Source of the DNA: Candidatus Aminicenantota bacterium | GTDB lineage: Bacteria; Acidobacteriota; Aminicenantia; Aminicenantales; Aminicenantaceae | Direction of reading: 5' to 3' | Length of the DNA: 5,767 nt | Assembly (NCBI GenBank): GCA_030627155.1 | Contig: DAOUSP010000088.1 | Coordinates: 1-5,767 of the forward strand | Shown here: positions 1 through 5,595 of the stretch, in pieces | Position numbering within the stretch: position 1 is the first letter of the stretch | Layout of the letters: each line of letters opens with the position of its first letter | The notes under the pieces: model-generated | Told to the model about the DNA's origin: nothing | Database searches by the model: none | Seen by the model: only the letters and a program-made list of their open reading frames with translations | Program-made: the position numbers and the translations under genes

Positions 1-588
1 AGAACTTCCTTGTACTCCCGTAAGCATATTGCATGCTATAGTTACAGTATTTCGAGCTAAACTATCAAATGCCACAAGCTGAAGTCCAGATGTTATCTCA
101 TTCTTTCCGGACTCCTGGACTTCACGAGCTATCTGCTGTGCTTGTTCTCTAAGCTGTCGTTCTTTCCTTTTTTTGAAAAAATCGCAATCGGTTTGTACTT
201 TTTGGGGAGAAACTTTATTAAGGAGGTGCTGAATAGCGAGCAACAGGGTACCATCCTTGTAAAGAAGAAGGGACTTGTCTTTTCCTTCGAAAATGAAACA
301 AAGCATGTCATTTTTTTTTGTTATATGATAATTAATCTCAAAGGGGGAAAGGGAAAGAAATTTCTCCAGGAACTGGACAGTAGGATATTCCTCTGAAGGC
401 ATTTTTGGCCAGGTGCGTATTACAATCTCTTTGGTTCTGATTCCAAAAAGTTTGGTTTTTTCAGCAACAATTTCGTAATTAAACTGGGTGCGGGGAATTT
501 TTAGGATATACTCTGCATGGCTTATAACATCTTCAAGGTTTCTTCCTTTGAATTCTTGAGTTTGACTATTTTTTTCGTTTTTTTCCAT
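1..588 (-). CDS. jag: Jag/KhpB-type RNA-binding protein, partial (C-terminus beyond left edge)
   Basis: This reading frame is open for 196 codons from an ATG at 588 to the left edge. Residues 13-60 match the Jag_N domain (FKGRNLEDVI at the start, then KLFGIRTKEI near the end). Residues 79-135 correspond to a type II KH domain, and about 140 onward to the R3H domain, ending near LTGVQGSS, which aligns with the GV-x-T-x-S stretch of Jag proteins. In the family this is a cytoplasmic RNA-binding protein (KhpB/EloR in Firmicutes) encoded just after yidC. Both nucleic-acid signatures look worn. The KH GxxG loop reads Y-K-D-G (110-113), and the R3H RxxxH reads R-N-T-V-T (179-183), keeping Arg but losing His. 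The start lies inside the end of yidC (23-bp overlap), with a purine-rich GAGAGAGG about 4 bases upstream. Identity is strongly supported by position and the N-terminal domain; RNA binding is less certain. Confidence 0.85.
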   Translation of the reverse strand, partial: MEKNEKNSQTQEFKGRNLEDVISHAEYILKIPRTQFNYEIVAEKTKLFGIRTKEIVIRTWPKMPSEEYPTVQFLEKFLSLSPFEINYHITKKNDMLCFIFEGKDKSLLLYKDGTLLLAIQHLLNKVSPQKVQTDCDFFKKRKERQLREQAQQIAREVQESGKNEITSGLQLVAFDSLARNTVTIACNMLTGVQGSS

Positions 589-2200
589 GTGCCTCTCTCT
601 TTTTTTTATGCGCCAGCTGATTCATGATGTATTGTTGTCCGATTTGAAGGACACTATTGGTCAACCAATAGAGGATAAGACCGCTTTGAAAATTCATAAA
701 GAAAATAGTCATCACAACGGGCATTATGAGCATCATTTTTTGTTGAGCAGGATCAGCAGATGTGGGGGTCATTTTTTGGCTAATGAATTGGGCGATGCCC
801 ATGAGAACAGGGGTGATGTAGAATGGATCTTTTACAGAAAGGTCTTTTATCCAGAATAAAAAAGGACTGTGTCTGAACTCAATAGAAATGGCGAGCATGC
901 GGAAAAATCCCCAAAATATAGGGATTTGAATTAGCAAAGGCAAACAACCGCCGGCGGGATTAATACCTTGTTCTTTATAAAGCGCCATAATTTCTTCGTT
1001 CATCTTACGCCGTTGGGCAATATCTTTTTTTGCTTTTTTGTATTTGGCTCTAATCGATTTAATCTTTGGCTGAAGTTCTTGCATTTTAGCCATAGAGCGG
1101 GTGCTGCTGTAGGTAAGGGGGAAAAAGATAATTTTTATTATGAAAGTCAGGATGATGATACTAAATCCCCAGTTAGGGATGATTTTATGTATTGATTTGA
1201 TGGATCTAAGAAGGATTTCTGCAATCCATCCAAAAAACCCAAAGCGTATAAGCTTCTTTGCGTCAGATCCAAATTGACTCAAAGCATCTAAGTCTTTAGG
1301 CCCTATATAGACTTTTTGAGGAAAATTGACGGAAAGGAAAAAACAGGGGGTTTGATTGATTTCCTCTCTTATGAAAACTGAGCTTGATTTTTCTGGAGAA
1401 GTGAGAAAAAGTGCTGTAAAGTAGTTGTCTTCATAGGCGGCCCACTTAACAAAATTGAAAGCACTTTGTTCTGGCTTGAATTTATTCTCACTTTGTCGGA
1501 AAACCTTGTTTCCCACTAAGACAGAGACGCCTTGTCCTCCGCCAAATCTCTGTTTTTGCCCTGTTTGAGATAGGTTGCCTAAGCTTGGGCCCCAAAGGAG
1601 GTAGGGCTCGATTTTCTGTCCATTTTTCCAGACGTTGATTTGAATATCAAAATTGTAGGTTTCGCCATTGAAAAAGAATATCTTCTCAATTTTTGTGCCA
1701 TTTTTACTGGCGAACTGAAACCGCAACTCTCCAGTTTTTCCTTCCTTAAGCTCTAATCGGTAGGATGAGACCTGATAGAGGGAAGTATTGGCTATTTTAT
1801 CAAAATTGGGATCATCTGTAGCTATTGAGAATGGGTATTTATTTAGGTCTGTAGAAGCAAAGGAAACAATTTCCAAATCTTCCCCATTATCACCCTTGTG
1901 TTTTTTCAGTTTCCAGCTTTTAAGGACAGCTCCTTCATTGCTCCATATTGCTTTATAGAGAGGAGTTTCGATAAAAATATCTTCTTTCAACTGGGTAGAG
2001 ATAGATTGAAAGTCATCTTCTTTTAAATGTGATTCCAACGATGGTTCTTGTGTGGGTTCTTGTTTCTGAAATTCTCTCTCTAACGCAGATACTATCTCCT
2101 CGGAAGATTCTGGCAAAGGTTCATGTTTAACAAATAAAACCTGATAGAGAAATAACACTAAAAAAGATAAAACAATAGCTAATAATAATCTTTTTTCCAT
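566..2200 (-). CDS. yidC: Membrane protein insertase YidC (diderm type)
   Basis: YidC inserts and folds inner-membrane proteins, alone or with SecYEG. The 544 residues are close to the E. coli length. Order: an N-terminal membrane anchor (5-24); a Pro/Glu-rich linker (26-75); a periplasmic beta-rich domain (about 75-320) containing the family stretch LGNLSQTGQKQRFGG; then the conserved insertase core with membrane helices near 343-362, 420-440, 461-477 and 489-520. The core shows FFPLTYSSTRSMAKMQELQP, a charged cytoplasmic helical hairpin (about 375-412), and INPAGGCLPLLIQIPIFW. The groove position that is Arg in E. coli (R366) appears to be Lys356 here, keeping the positive charge. The C-terminus is very basic, as expected for a ribosome-contacting tail. 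The start has an SD-like AAGGAT at 2207-2212 that overlaps the yidD stop. The end overlaps jag by 23 bp in a region with two A7 runs. Identification is secure. Confidence 0.98.
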   Translation of the reverse strand: MEKRLLLAIVLSFLVLFLYQVLFVKHEPLPESSEEIVSALEREFQKQEPTQEPSLESHLKEDDFQSISTQLKEDIFIETPLYKAIWSNEGAVLKSWKLKKHKGDNGEDLEIVSFASTDLNKYPFSIATDDPNFDKIANTSLYQVSSYRLELKEGKTGELRFQFASKNGTKIEKIFFFNGETYNFDIQINVWKNGQKIEPYLLWGPSLGNLSQTGQKQRFGGGQGVSVLVGNKVFRQSENKFKPEQSAFNFVKWAAYEDNYFTALFLTSPEKSSSVFIREEINQTPCFFLSVNFPQKVYIGPKDLDALSQFGSDAKKLIRFGFFGWIAEILLRSIKSIHKIIPNWGFSIIILTFIIKIIFFPLTYSSTRSMAKMQELQPKIKSIRAKYKKAKKDIAQRRKMNEEIMALYKEQGINPAGGCLPLLIQIPIFWGFFRMLAISIEFRHSPFLFWIKDLSVKDPFYITPVLMGIAQFISQKMTPTSADPAQQKMMLIMPVVMTIFFMNFQSGLILYWLTNSVLQIGQQYIMNQLAHKKKREAHGKKRKK

Positions 2201-2206
2201 TTAAAG

Positions 2207-2212
2207 ATCCTT
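2207..2212 (-). promoter_or_regulatory. Ribosome binding site of yidC
   Basis: AAGGAT on the minus strand lies 6 bases before the yidC ATG and shares bases with the yidD stop codon. Ribosomes finishing yidD would therefore be positioned to start yidC. It is the clearest Shine-Dalgarno-like site in the left block; rnpA and yidD have none that is convincing. Confidence 0.6.
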
Positions 2213-2420
2213 AAGGAACAGAATCGACTCCTCCAGAATGAAACGGGTGGCATTTAAGGAGCCTTTTTGTTCCTAATAAAATTCCTTTTAAAAATCCGTA
2301 TTTTTTTACGGCTTCATATGTATATTCTGAGCATGGCGGATAGAAGCGGCAGTGATTTCCAAGAAGGGGGGATAAAATAATCTTATAGCACCGTATAAAA
2401 AATAGAGTGATGTTTTTCAT
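2211..2420 (-). CDS. yidD: Membrane protein insertion efficiency factor YidD
   Basis: This is a 69-residue protein of the YidD family (formerly DUF37), a small membrane-associated factor that helps YidC-dependent insertion. The family signature is clear: CRFYPPCSEYTYEAVKKYG (24-42), including two of the conserved cysteines (C24, C30), a third at C57 in the LLKCHPF segment, and a GG-x-D-x-VP tail (63-69). The tail reads DSVP where many homologues have DPVP. The N-terminus (about 3-20) is hydrophobic with basic residues and could form an amphipathic membrane-binding helix. It lies 5 bp after rnpA and 10 bp before yidC, the usual family position. There is no clear Shine-Dalgarno, so translation probably depends on coupling to rnpA. 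Length is typical. Confidence 0.97.
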   Translation of the reverse strand: MKNITLFFIRCYKIILSPLLGNHCRFYPPCSEYTYEAVKKYGFLKGILLGTKRLLKCHPFHSGGVDSVP

Positions 2421-2425
2421 GAGAA

Positions 2426-2773
2426 TTAGCAGCTTTGTCTAAGGGATTTTAAAGCCTTTAGAAATTCTTCTTGAAGTTCGGGCCATGCCGCCTCTTGTAT
2501 TTCTTTTTTTGGGATAATAATGAGATCTAACGATTCGTCCATCAGCGTTTTGTTCATTCGAAATAACGTTCTAATCCATCTTTTGATTTTATTTCTTTTC
2601 ACAGCATTTCCAATTTTTTTGCTAACAACGACAGCCATTCTTGAAAAATTTAAATCATTGGAAATATGGACGATGGTAAAATATTTACCCCTATATCGCG
2701 TCCCTTTTTTATAAATTACTAAAAATTCCTTTTTCTTTCTTATCCTCTCCCGAGGACTAAGGGAATCAGACAT
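2426..2773 (-). CDS. rnpA: Ribonuclease P protein component
   Basis: The 115-residue basic protein is the RNase P protein subunit, which binds the catalytic RNA (M1/RnpB) and the 5' leader of precursor tRNA. The N-terminus (SPRERIRKKKEFLVIYKKG) resembles the family opening, in which RLRKxxEF-type residues lead into the first helix. The central VVSKKIGNAVKRNKIKRW segment (49-66) plus RTLFR (68-72) is the RNR motif helix, with R60, N61, K64, R65 and R68. The usual Glu after the R68 position is Thr. The C-terminal LDLIIIPK strand and final helix fit the alpha/beta fold. The ATG overlaps the rpmH stop in a TAATG junction, implying translational coupling; no Shine-Dalgarno is visible. Length and position are normal. 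Confidence 0.97.
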   Translation of the reverse strand: MSDSLSPRERIRKKKEFLVIYKKGTRYRGKYFTIVHISNDLNFSRMAVVVSKKIGNAVKRNKIKRWIRTLFRMNKTLMDESLDLIIIPKKEIQEAAWPELQEEFLKALKSLRQSC

Positions 2774-2907
2774 TAAACAGCGAGTTTTTTTCTGCCTTTT
2801 TGTCTTCTATTTTTAATGATCTGTTGACCACCCTTGGTTCTCATTCGGACCAAGAAACCGTGGTTTTTATTTCTTTTTCTTTTATTGGGTTGATATGTTC
2901 TTTTCAT
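2773..2907 (-). CDS. rpmH: 50S ribosomal protein L34
   Basis: This 44-residue, extremely basic protein starts MKRTYQPNKRKR, continues with NHGFLVRMRTKGG, and ends GRKKLAV. That is the full length and near-consensus sequence of bacterial L34, which sits in the large ribosomal subunit among 23S rRNA helices. It is the first gene of the minus-strand cluster. The stop (TAA) shares one base with the rnpA ATG. Upstream of the ATG is only a weak purine-rich stretch (GAAGACAG), and a good promoter lies about 35 bases further out (2942-2970). The start is fixed by family conservation. Confidence 0.98.
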   Translation of the reverse strand: MKRTYQPNKRKRNKNHGFLVRMRTKGGQQIIKNRRQKGRKKLAV

Positions 2908-2940
2908 TTTTTTCTGTCTTCAATTTAACGTTTGATAGAC

Positions 2941-2956
2941 TATGTTAATAAACATA
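2941..2956. repeat. Palindrome over the rpmH -10 element
   Basis: TATGTT and AACATA form a perfect 6-bp inverted repeat with a 4-base centre, and it covers the -10 hexamer of the rpmH promoter. Position suggests a possible operator, but AT-rich promoter DNA produces such palindromes by chance. Confidence 0.35.
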
Positions 2957-2970
2957 AGCATATCTGTCAA
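2942..2970 (-). promoter_or_regulatory. Predicted sigma70-type promoter of the rpmH-jag block
   Basis: On the minus strand a perfect -35 (TTGACA, complement of 2965-2970) is followed after 17 bases by TAACAT (2942-2947), which matches the -10 consensus at 4 of 6 positions. Transcription would start near 2935, leaving a leader of roughly 28 bases before the rpmH ATG. It is overlapped by two inverted repeats, listed separately. This is a consensus match by eye only. Confidence 0.6.
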
Positions 2971-2983
2971 GCACAGACATATG
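2959..2983. repeat. Imperfect inverted repeat around the rpmH -35 element
   Basis: The arms CATATCTGT (2959-2967) and ACAGACATATG (2973-2983) are complementary apart from two extra bases in the right arm, and they bracket the -35 hexamer. This could be a repressor or activator site; no known operator was recognised. Confidence 0.35.
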
Positions 2984-3004
2984 TTTTTCTGTGATTGTAA
3001 TATA

Positions 3005-3046
3005 AGTAAGTAGTAAAGAGTAAGGAGTAAGGAGTAAGGAGTGAGG
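3005..3046 (+). repeat. Tandem heptamer array, six AGTAAGG-like units
   Basis: Six consecutive 7-base units can be read: AGTAAGT, AGTAAAG, then AGTAAGG three times, then AGTGAGG. On the plus strand the units create repeated AAGGAG, a Shine-Dalgarno-like string, but no start codon follows at a usable distance. The array forms the left side of a larger inverted repeat. It resembles the short tandem heptamers found in intergenic DNA of several bacteria; no function is implied by the sequence. Confidence 0.85.
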
Positions 3047-3077
3047 AGGGAAGAATTAATACTGTTTACTACTTACT
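3005..3077. repeat. 18-bp inverted repeat (hairpin or cruciform)
   Basis: Bases 3005-3022 pair with 3060-3077 at 17 of 18 positions, with 37 bases between the arms. The right side continues as four heptamer units in the opposite orientation to 3088 (starting ACTGTTT, ACTACTT, ACTCCTT, ACTACTG), so the arms can also pair out of register. Five T residues follow at 3091-3095, as in a terminator. However, the genes on both sides point away from it, so a role in ending a known transcript is not evident. It may be a miniature repeat element. Confidence 0.8.
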
Positions 3078-3235
3078 CCTTACTACTGACTTTTTAAGAG
3101 AAATAGACTTGCTATGTGAGAAATAGATGAGGAAAGAGGAGTAAAAGAAACAGGGATTTATTTCGAGAAAAATATCTGAATAAACCGATTAAACTCTGCA
3201 GCGGAAAAAATTGTTTTTGATAGTTTTTCACAAAG

Positions 3236-3265
3236 TTGACTATTGTTCGCAATGTAGAGTATAAT
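3236..3265 (+). promoter_or_regulatory. Predicted sigma70-type promoter of the carD block
   Basis: TTGACT (3236-3241, 5 of 6 to the -35 consensus) is followed after 18 bases by a perfect TATAAT (3260-3265). The spacer contains ATTG-TTCG-CAAT (3242-3253), a small palindrome. The -10 ends only 8 bases before the carD ATG, so transcription would begin essentially at the start codon. Confidence 0.65.
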
Positions 3266-3273
3266 AAATAAAA

Positions 3274-3792
3274 ATGGATAGATTTAAGATTGGAGATAAG
3301 ATCATTTATCCCAATCAAGGCTTTGGAATCATCGAAGACATTCAGATTGAAAAATACTATGGCCAGGAATTCAAAGTCTATCACATAAAAATCCTTGCGA
3401 ATGATACATTAGTTCTTGTCCCCTCTTCAAACTTACAGGAAATTGGCATACGCAAACCTATTTCTGAGAATTCAATAAATGATGTATTTGAGTTGATGAA
3501 GAATGGAGAAGTTGATGTAACTATGAACTGGAAGGGAAGGTATAAAGAACATGTGGATCTCATGAAAACAGGCCAGATTCAAGATCTCGCAATTGTTTTG
3601 AAAAGTCTCTATTATCTTAATAAAATAAAACCCTTATCATTCCGTGAGAAAAATATGATGGAAAAGGCAAAGGAGCTTTTTGTGACAGAACTCTCTGAGG
3701 TTTCATCTCTTTCTTCTGAGGAAATAGAAAAAAAACTCTTTGATCAGTTATCTTGCTGTTTTAAAGAGGGAACTTCCAATATCGATTCCTGA
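3274..3792 (+). CDS. carD: CarD-family RNA polymerase-binding transcription regulator
   Basis: CarD/CdnL proteins bind the RNA polymerase beta subunit and promoter DNA at the upstream edge of the bubble, stabilising the open complex, notably at rRNA and ribosomal protein promoters. The 172-residue protein has the N-terminal Tudor-like RNAP-interacting domain (about 1-55; FKIGDKIIYPNQGFGIIEDI, then LVLVPSSNLQEIGIR) and a C-terminal helical DNA-binding domain (about 65-165). MNWKGRY (84-90) includes Trp86, equivalent to the tryptophan wedge of mycobacterial and Thermus CarD. LSFREKNMMEKAKELFVTEL (121-140) matches the conserved C-terminal helix. There is no UvrD/Mfd-like extension, so this is the stand-alone form. 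No Shine-Dalgarno precedes the ATG and the promoter predicts a leaderless mRNA. It is first in a block with the CNNM protein (11-bp gap) and smpB. Confidence 0.94.
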   Translation: MDRFKIGDKIIYPNQGFGIIEDIQIEKYYGQEFKVYHIKILANDTLVLVPSSNLQEIGIRKPISENSINDVFELMKNGEVDVTMNWKGRYKEHVDLMKTGQIQDLAIVLKSLYYLNKIKPLSFREKNMMEKAKELFVTELSEVSSLSSEEIEKKLFDQLSCCFKEGTSNIDS

Positions 3793-3803
3793 TTTTTGAA
3801 AAA

Positions 3804-5063
3804 ATGCTACTTCCTGCTATCCTCCTTTTTTTCTTATTCCTTTTGCTGAGTGCTTTTTTTTCATCCTCAGAAACAGCTTTTATAGCTTCTAATCCTTACA
3901 AATTAGACTACTTAGATAAGAAAGGCTCCCGGGCAGCACGCCTAATAAGAAAGATGATGGGTGATGTGAATAATCTTTTAGCCACAATTCTTGTAGGGAA
4001 TACATTAGTTAATACAGCTGCGGCTTCTGTGGCCACTTTCATGTTTGTTTCTTTTATCCCAGATAAAAACAAAGCTGTGCTACTGGCTACTGTAATGACA
4101 ACTTCCTTGATTCTTATCTTTTCTGAAATTACACCAAAAACCTATGCAACCCAGAACCCAATAAAACTTGCATTGATTTTTGCCAGGCCTGTAAGGTTTT
4201 TTATCGTTATTTTTTATCCCCTAGTCCAATTGTTTACTTCATTTTCGCGCCTGTTTTTCCCATCTTCTTCAAAGAAGATGAAGGACTTATCACAGAGGCT
4301 GGATCAAGAAGAAATAAAAATTCTGCTCAGTGCTGGAATAAAAGGAATGTCGGCTCTTCGAGCGCGAATGATATCTGGAGTCCTGGAGATCGGGTCTCGG
4401 TCGATTAGAGAGATTATGATTCCACGCCCACAAGTCAAAGCTATTGAAGTTGGAGCCACTTTGCAGGAAATCTTGGATTTAATTCGAAACGAAGGATTCT
4501 CACGCTTTCCTGTTTATAGAGACCGGTTGGATAATATTGAAGGCACAATTCATGCAAAAGATATAATTTCATATTTTGTTGATAATAAAGAAATTAACAT
4601 TACTTCTGTGATGCGTAAGCCGCTTTTTATTCCGGAATCCGCTTCTTTAGAAAAAGCTCTAAGGCAGATGCAGGAGACCAAAACTCACCTTGCCTTTGTT
4701 GTGGATGAATTTGGAAATGTTGAAGGGGTTGTCACTATAGAGGATATCATTGAAGAAATCGTAGGAGAAATAACAGATGAATATGATGCTGCTGCTGAAG
4801 AATTAATCATTCAAAAGGAAAAAAACAAATATTTGGTTAAAGGGGATACGTCTATTAAGGAAGTAAACCAGAAAATTCCTTTGAGCATACCTGTAAGTGG
4901 CGAATACACTACAATAGCAGGATTTTTACTTACACAACTGGGAAGAATTCCTAACGAAGGAGATGTTTTGACATATAGAAATTATCGTTTTATAGTTGAA
5001 AAAATGAACAAGCGTCAGATAAGCTTGTTGCGAATAGAGAAACAAACCCCGGATAAAAAGTAA
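3804..5063 (+). CDS. CNNM/DUF21-CBS-CorC_HlyC membrane protein (probable Mg2+/cation transporter)
   Basis: The 419-residue protein has the full CNNM/CorC architecture. The DUF21/CNNM membrane domain (about 1-155) has hydrophobic segments near 1-20, 58-82, 92-110 and 126-150, and the conserved SSSETAF (20-26), GNTLVN (65-70) and SEITPK (107-112) motifs. A cytoplasmic CBS pair follows (about 206-262, opening MIPRPQVKAI, and 268-322, with AFVVDEFGNVEGVVTIEDI). The CorC_HlyC domain ends the protein (about 333-412; GEYTTIAGFLLTQLGRIPNEGD). Characterised relatives export Mg2+ (CorC/MpfA, eukaryotic CNNM), with the CBS module sensing ATP-Mg2+. Some are annotated as haemolysins, which is probably misleading. 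Substrate is inferred from family only. The start sits 11 bp after carD with no clear Shine-Dalgarno, and smpB begins 4 bp after the stop. Symbols such as corC or mpfA are not assigned because orthology is unresolved. Confidence 0.93.
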   Translation: MLLPAILLFFLFLLLSAFFSSSETAFIASNPYKLDYLDKKGSRAARLIRKMMGDVNNLLATILVGNTLVNTAAASVATFMFVSFIPDKNKAVLLATVMTTSLILIFSEITPKTYATQNPIKLALIFARPVRFFIVIFYPLVQLFTSFSRLFFPSSSKKMKDLSQRLDQEEIKILLSAGIKGMSALRARMISGVLEIGSRSIREIMIPRPQVKAIEVGATLQEILDLIRNEGFSRFPVYRDRLDNIEGTIHAKDIISYFVDNKEINITSVMRKPLFIPESASLEKALRQMQETKTHLAFVVDEFGNVEGVVTIEDIIEEIVGEITDEYDAAAEELIIQKEKNKYLVKGDTSIKEVNQKIPLSIPVSGEYTTIAGFLLTQLGRIPNEGDVLTYRNYRFIVEKMNKRQISLLRIEKQTPDKK

Positions 5064-5067
5064 GCGC

Positions 5068-5517
5068 ATGAAAATAATCGCGAAAAATAAGAAGGCTTTT
5101 TTCAATTATGATATTTTAGAAACATATGAAGCGGGGATATCCTTGATGGGAAGCGAAGTAAAATCAATCCGGGAAGGACGTGTGAGCTTGAAGGAAAGTT
5201 ATGCAGAAATTAAGCATGGAGAAGCCTTTCTTATCAATTGTCATATTAGTCCTTATGAAGCGGCAAATAGATTCAACCATGACCCGTTGCGTGTGAGAAA
5301 ACTTTTGCTTCATCGCCGCGAGATTAAACGCCTCATTGGGAAAATCAAGGAAAGAGGATTAACGCTTATTCCCACAAAAGTCCTTATAAATGATAAAGGC
5401 AAAGTTAAAATTGAGATTTCTTTAGCAAAAGGGAAAAGAGATTACCAGAAAAAAGAAGCCATTCGTGAAAGAGACATCAAAAGAGAAATGCAGGCAGAGC
5501 TTAAAAGATGGCGGTAA
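5068..5517 (+). CDS. smpB: SsrA-binding protein SmpB
   Basis: SmpB binds tmRNA (SsrA) and brings it to stalled ribosomes for trans-translation, tagging the incomplete protein and releasing the ribosome. The 149 residues match family length (about 150-160). N-terminal NKKAFFNYDILETYEAGI and LMGSEVKSIREGRVSLKESY (26-45) are the classical OB-fold signature. FNHDPLRVRKLLLHRREI (69-86) and VKIEISLAKGKRDYQKKEAI follow. The basic C-terminal tail (RERDIKREMQAELKRWR) is the part that enters the mRNA path. The gene follows the CNNM protein by 4 bp, so co-transcription is likely; the upstream AAAAAGTAAG is a weak ribosome binding site. The tmRNA gene is often near smpB, but none is recognisable in the remaining 250 bp. 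Confidence 0.98.
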   Translation: MKIIAKNKKAFFNYDILETYEAGISLMGSEVKSIREGRVSLKESYAEIKHGEAFLINCHISPYEAANRFNHDPLRVRKLLLHRREIKRLIGKIKERGLTLIPTKVLINDKGKVKIEISLAKGKRDYQKKEAIRERDIKREMQAELKRWR

Positions 5518-5536
5518 TTTCTTAATTGTATATATT

Positions 5537-5595
5537 GGCTCGATATTTTAGTGTAGAGAGTCCAGGTGGCTCTGTCCAAGCCCTGTTGGTCGGGT
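5537..5595. other. GC-richer patch with possible RNA folding after smpB
   Basis: In otherwise AT-rich intergenic DNA this patch carries several short complementary segments. CAG (5563-5565) plus GGCT (5568-5571) can pair with AGCC plus CTG (5579-5585), leaving a 2-base bulge and a 7-base loop. GGCT at 5537-5540 could compete for the same AGCC. A short T-rich run (5604-5609) lies about 20 bases downstream, which is far for a typical intrinsic terminator. It might be a weak terminator of the carD-smpB block, a small structured RNA, or chance. It matches no tRNA, SRP RNA or tmRNA feature that I can recognise. Confidence 0.25.

Larger units (their letters stand above)
2908..3273. other. Divergent intergenic region between rpmH and carD
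   Basis: This 366-bp non-coding, AT-rich stretch separates the two divergent blocks. It holds the rpmH promoter with two palindromes on the left, a heptamer-repeat hairpin in the middle (3005-3088), and the carD promoter on the right (3236-3265). Between about 3100 and 3235 I see only a 10-base direct repeat (GAGAAATAGA at 3098-3107 and 3118-3127) and no credible gene, RNA or DnaA-box cluster. Confidence 0.7.

Noticed and set aside
142..396. 84-codon plus-strand open frame (and a 60-codon minus-strand one at 129-311)
   Set aside because: Both lie antisense to, or out of frame within, the jag coding sequence, whose frame is open to the edge and shows Jag_N similarity; the products are low-complexity and show no family resemblance.
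587..1195. Plus-strand open frames of 90 and 75 codons opposite yidC
   Set aside because: They are antisense shadows of the highly conserved YidC core.
2520..2714. 64-codon plus-strand open frame
   Set aside because: It is antisense to the RNR motif region of rnpA and is explained entirely by that gene.
3005..3088. CRISPR array
   Set aside because: The units are 7 bases long, directly abutting and without spacers.
3127..3144. Tiny open frame after the purine-rich repeat array
   Set aside because: It has only five codons before a stop and no supported ribosome binding site at a proper distance.
2908..3273. Origin of replication next to rpmH
   Set aside because: The place would suit an origin, but there is no dnaA and no cluster of DnaA boxes; the best site (TTTTTCACA near 3224) is a single poor match.
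3112..3563. Minus-strand open frames of 90 and 60 codons around the carD start
   Set aside because: They overlap the conserved CarD coding sequence and its promoter and have no recognisable motifs.
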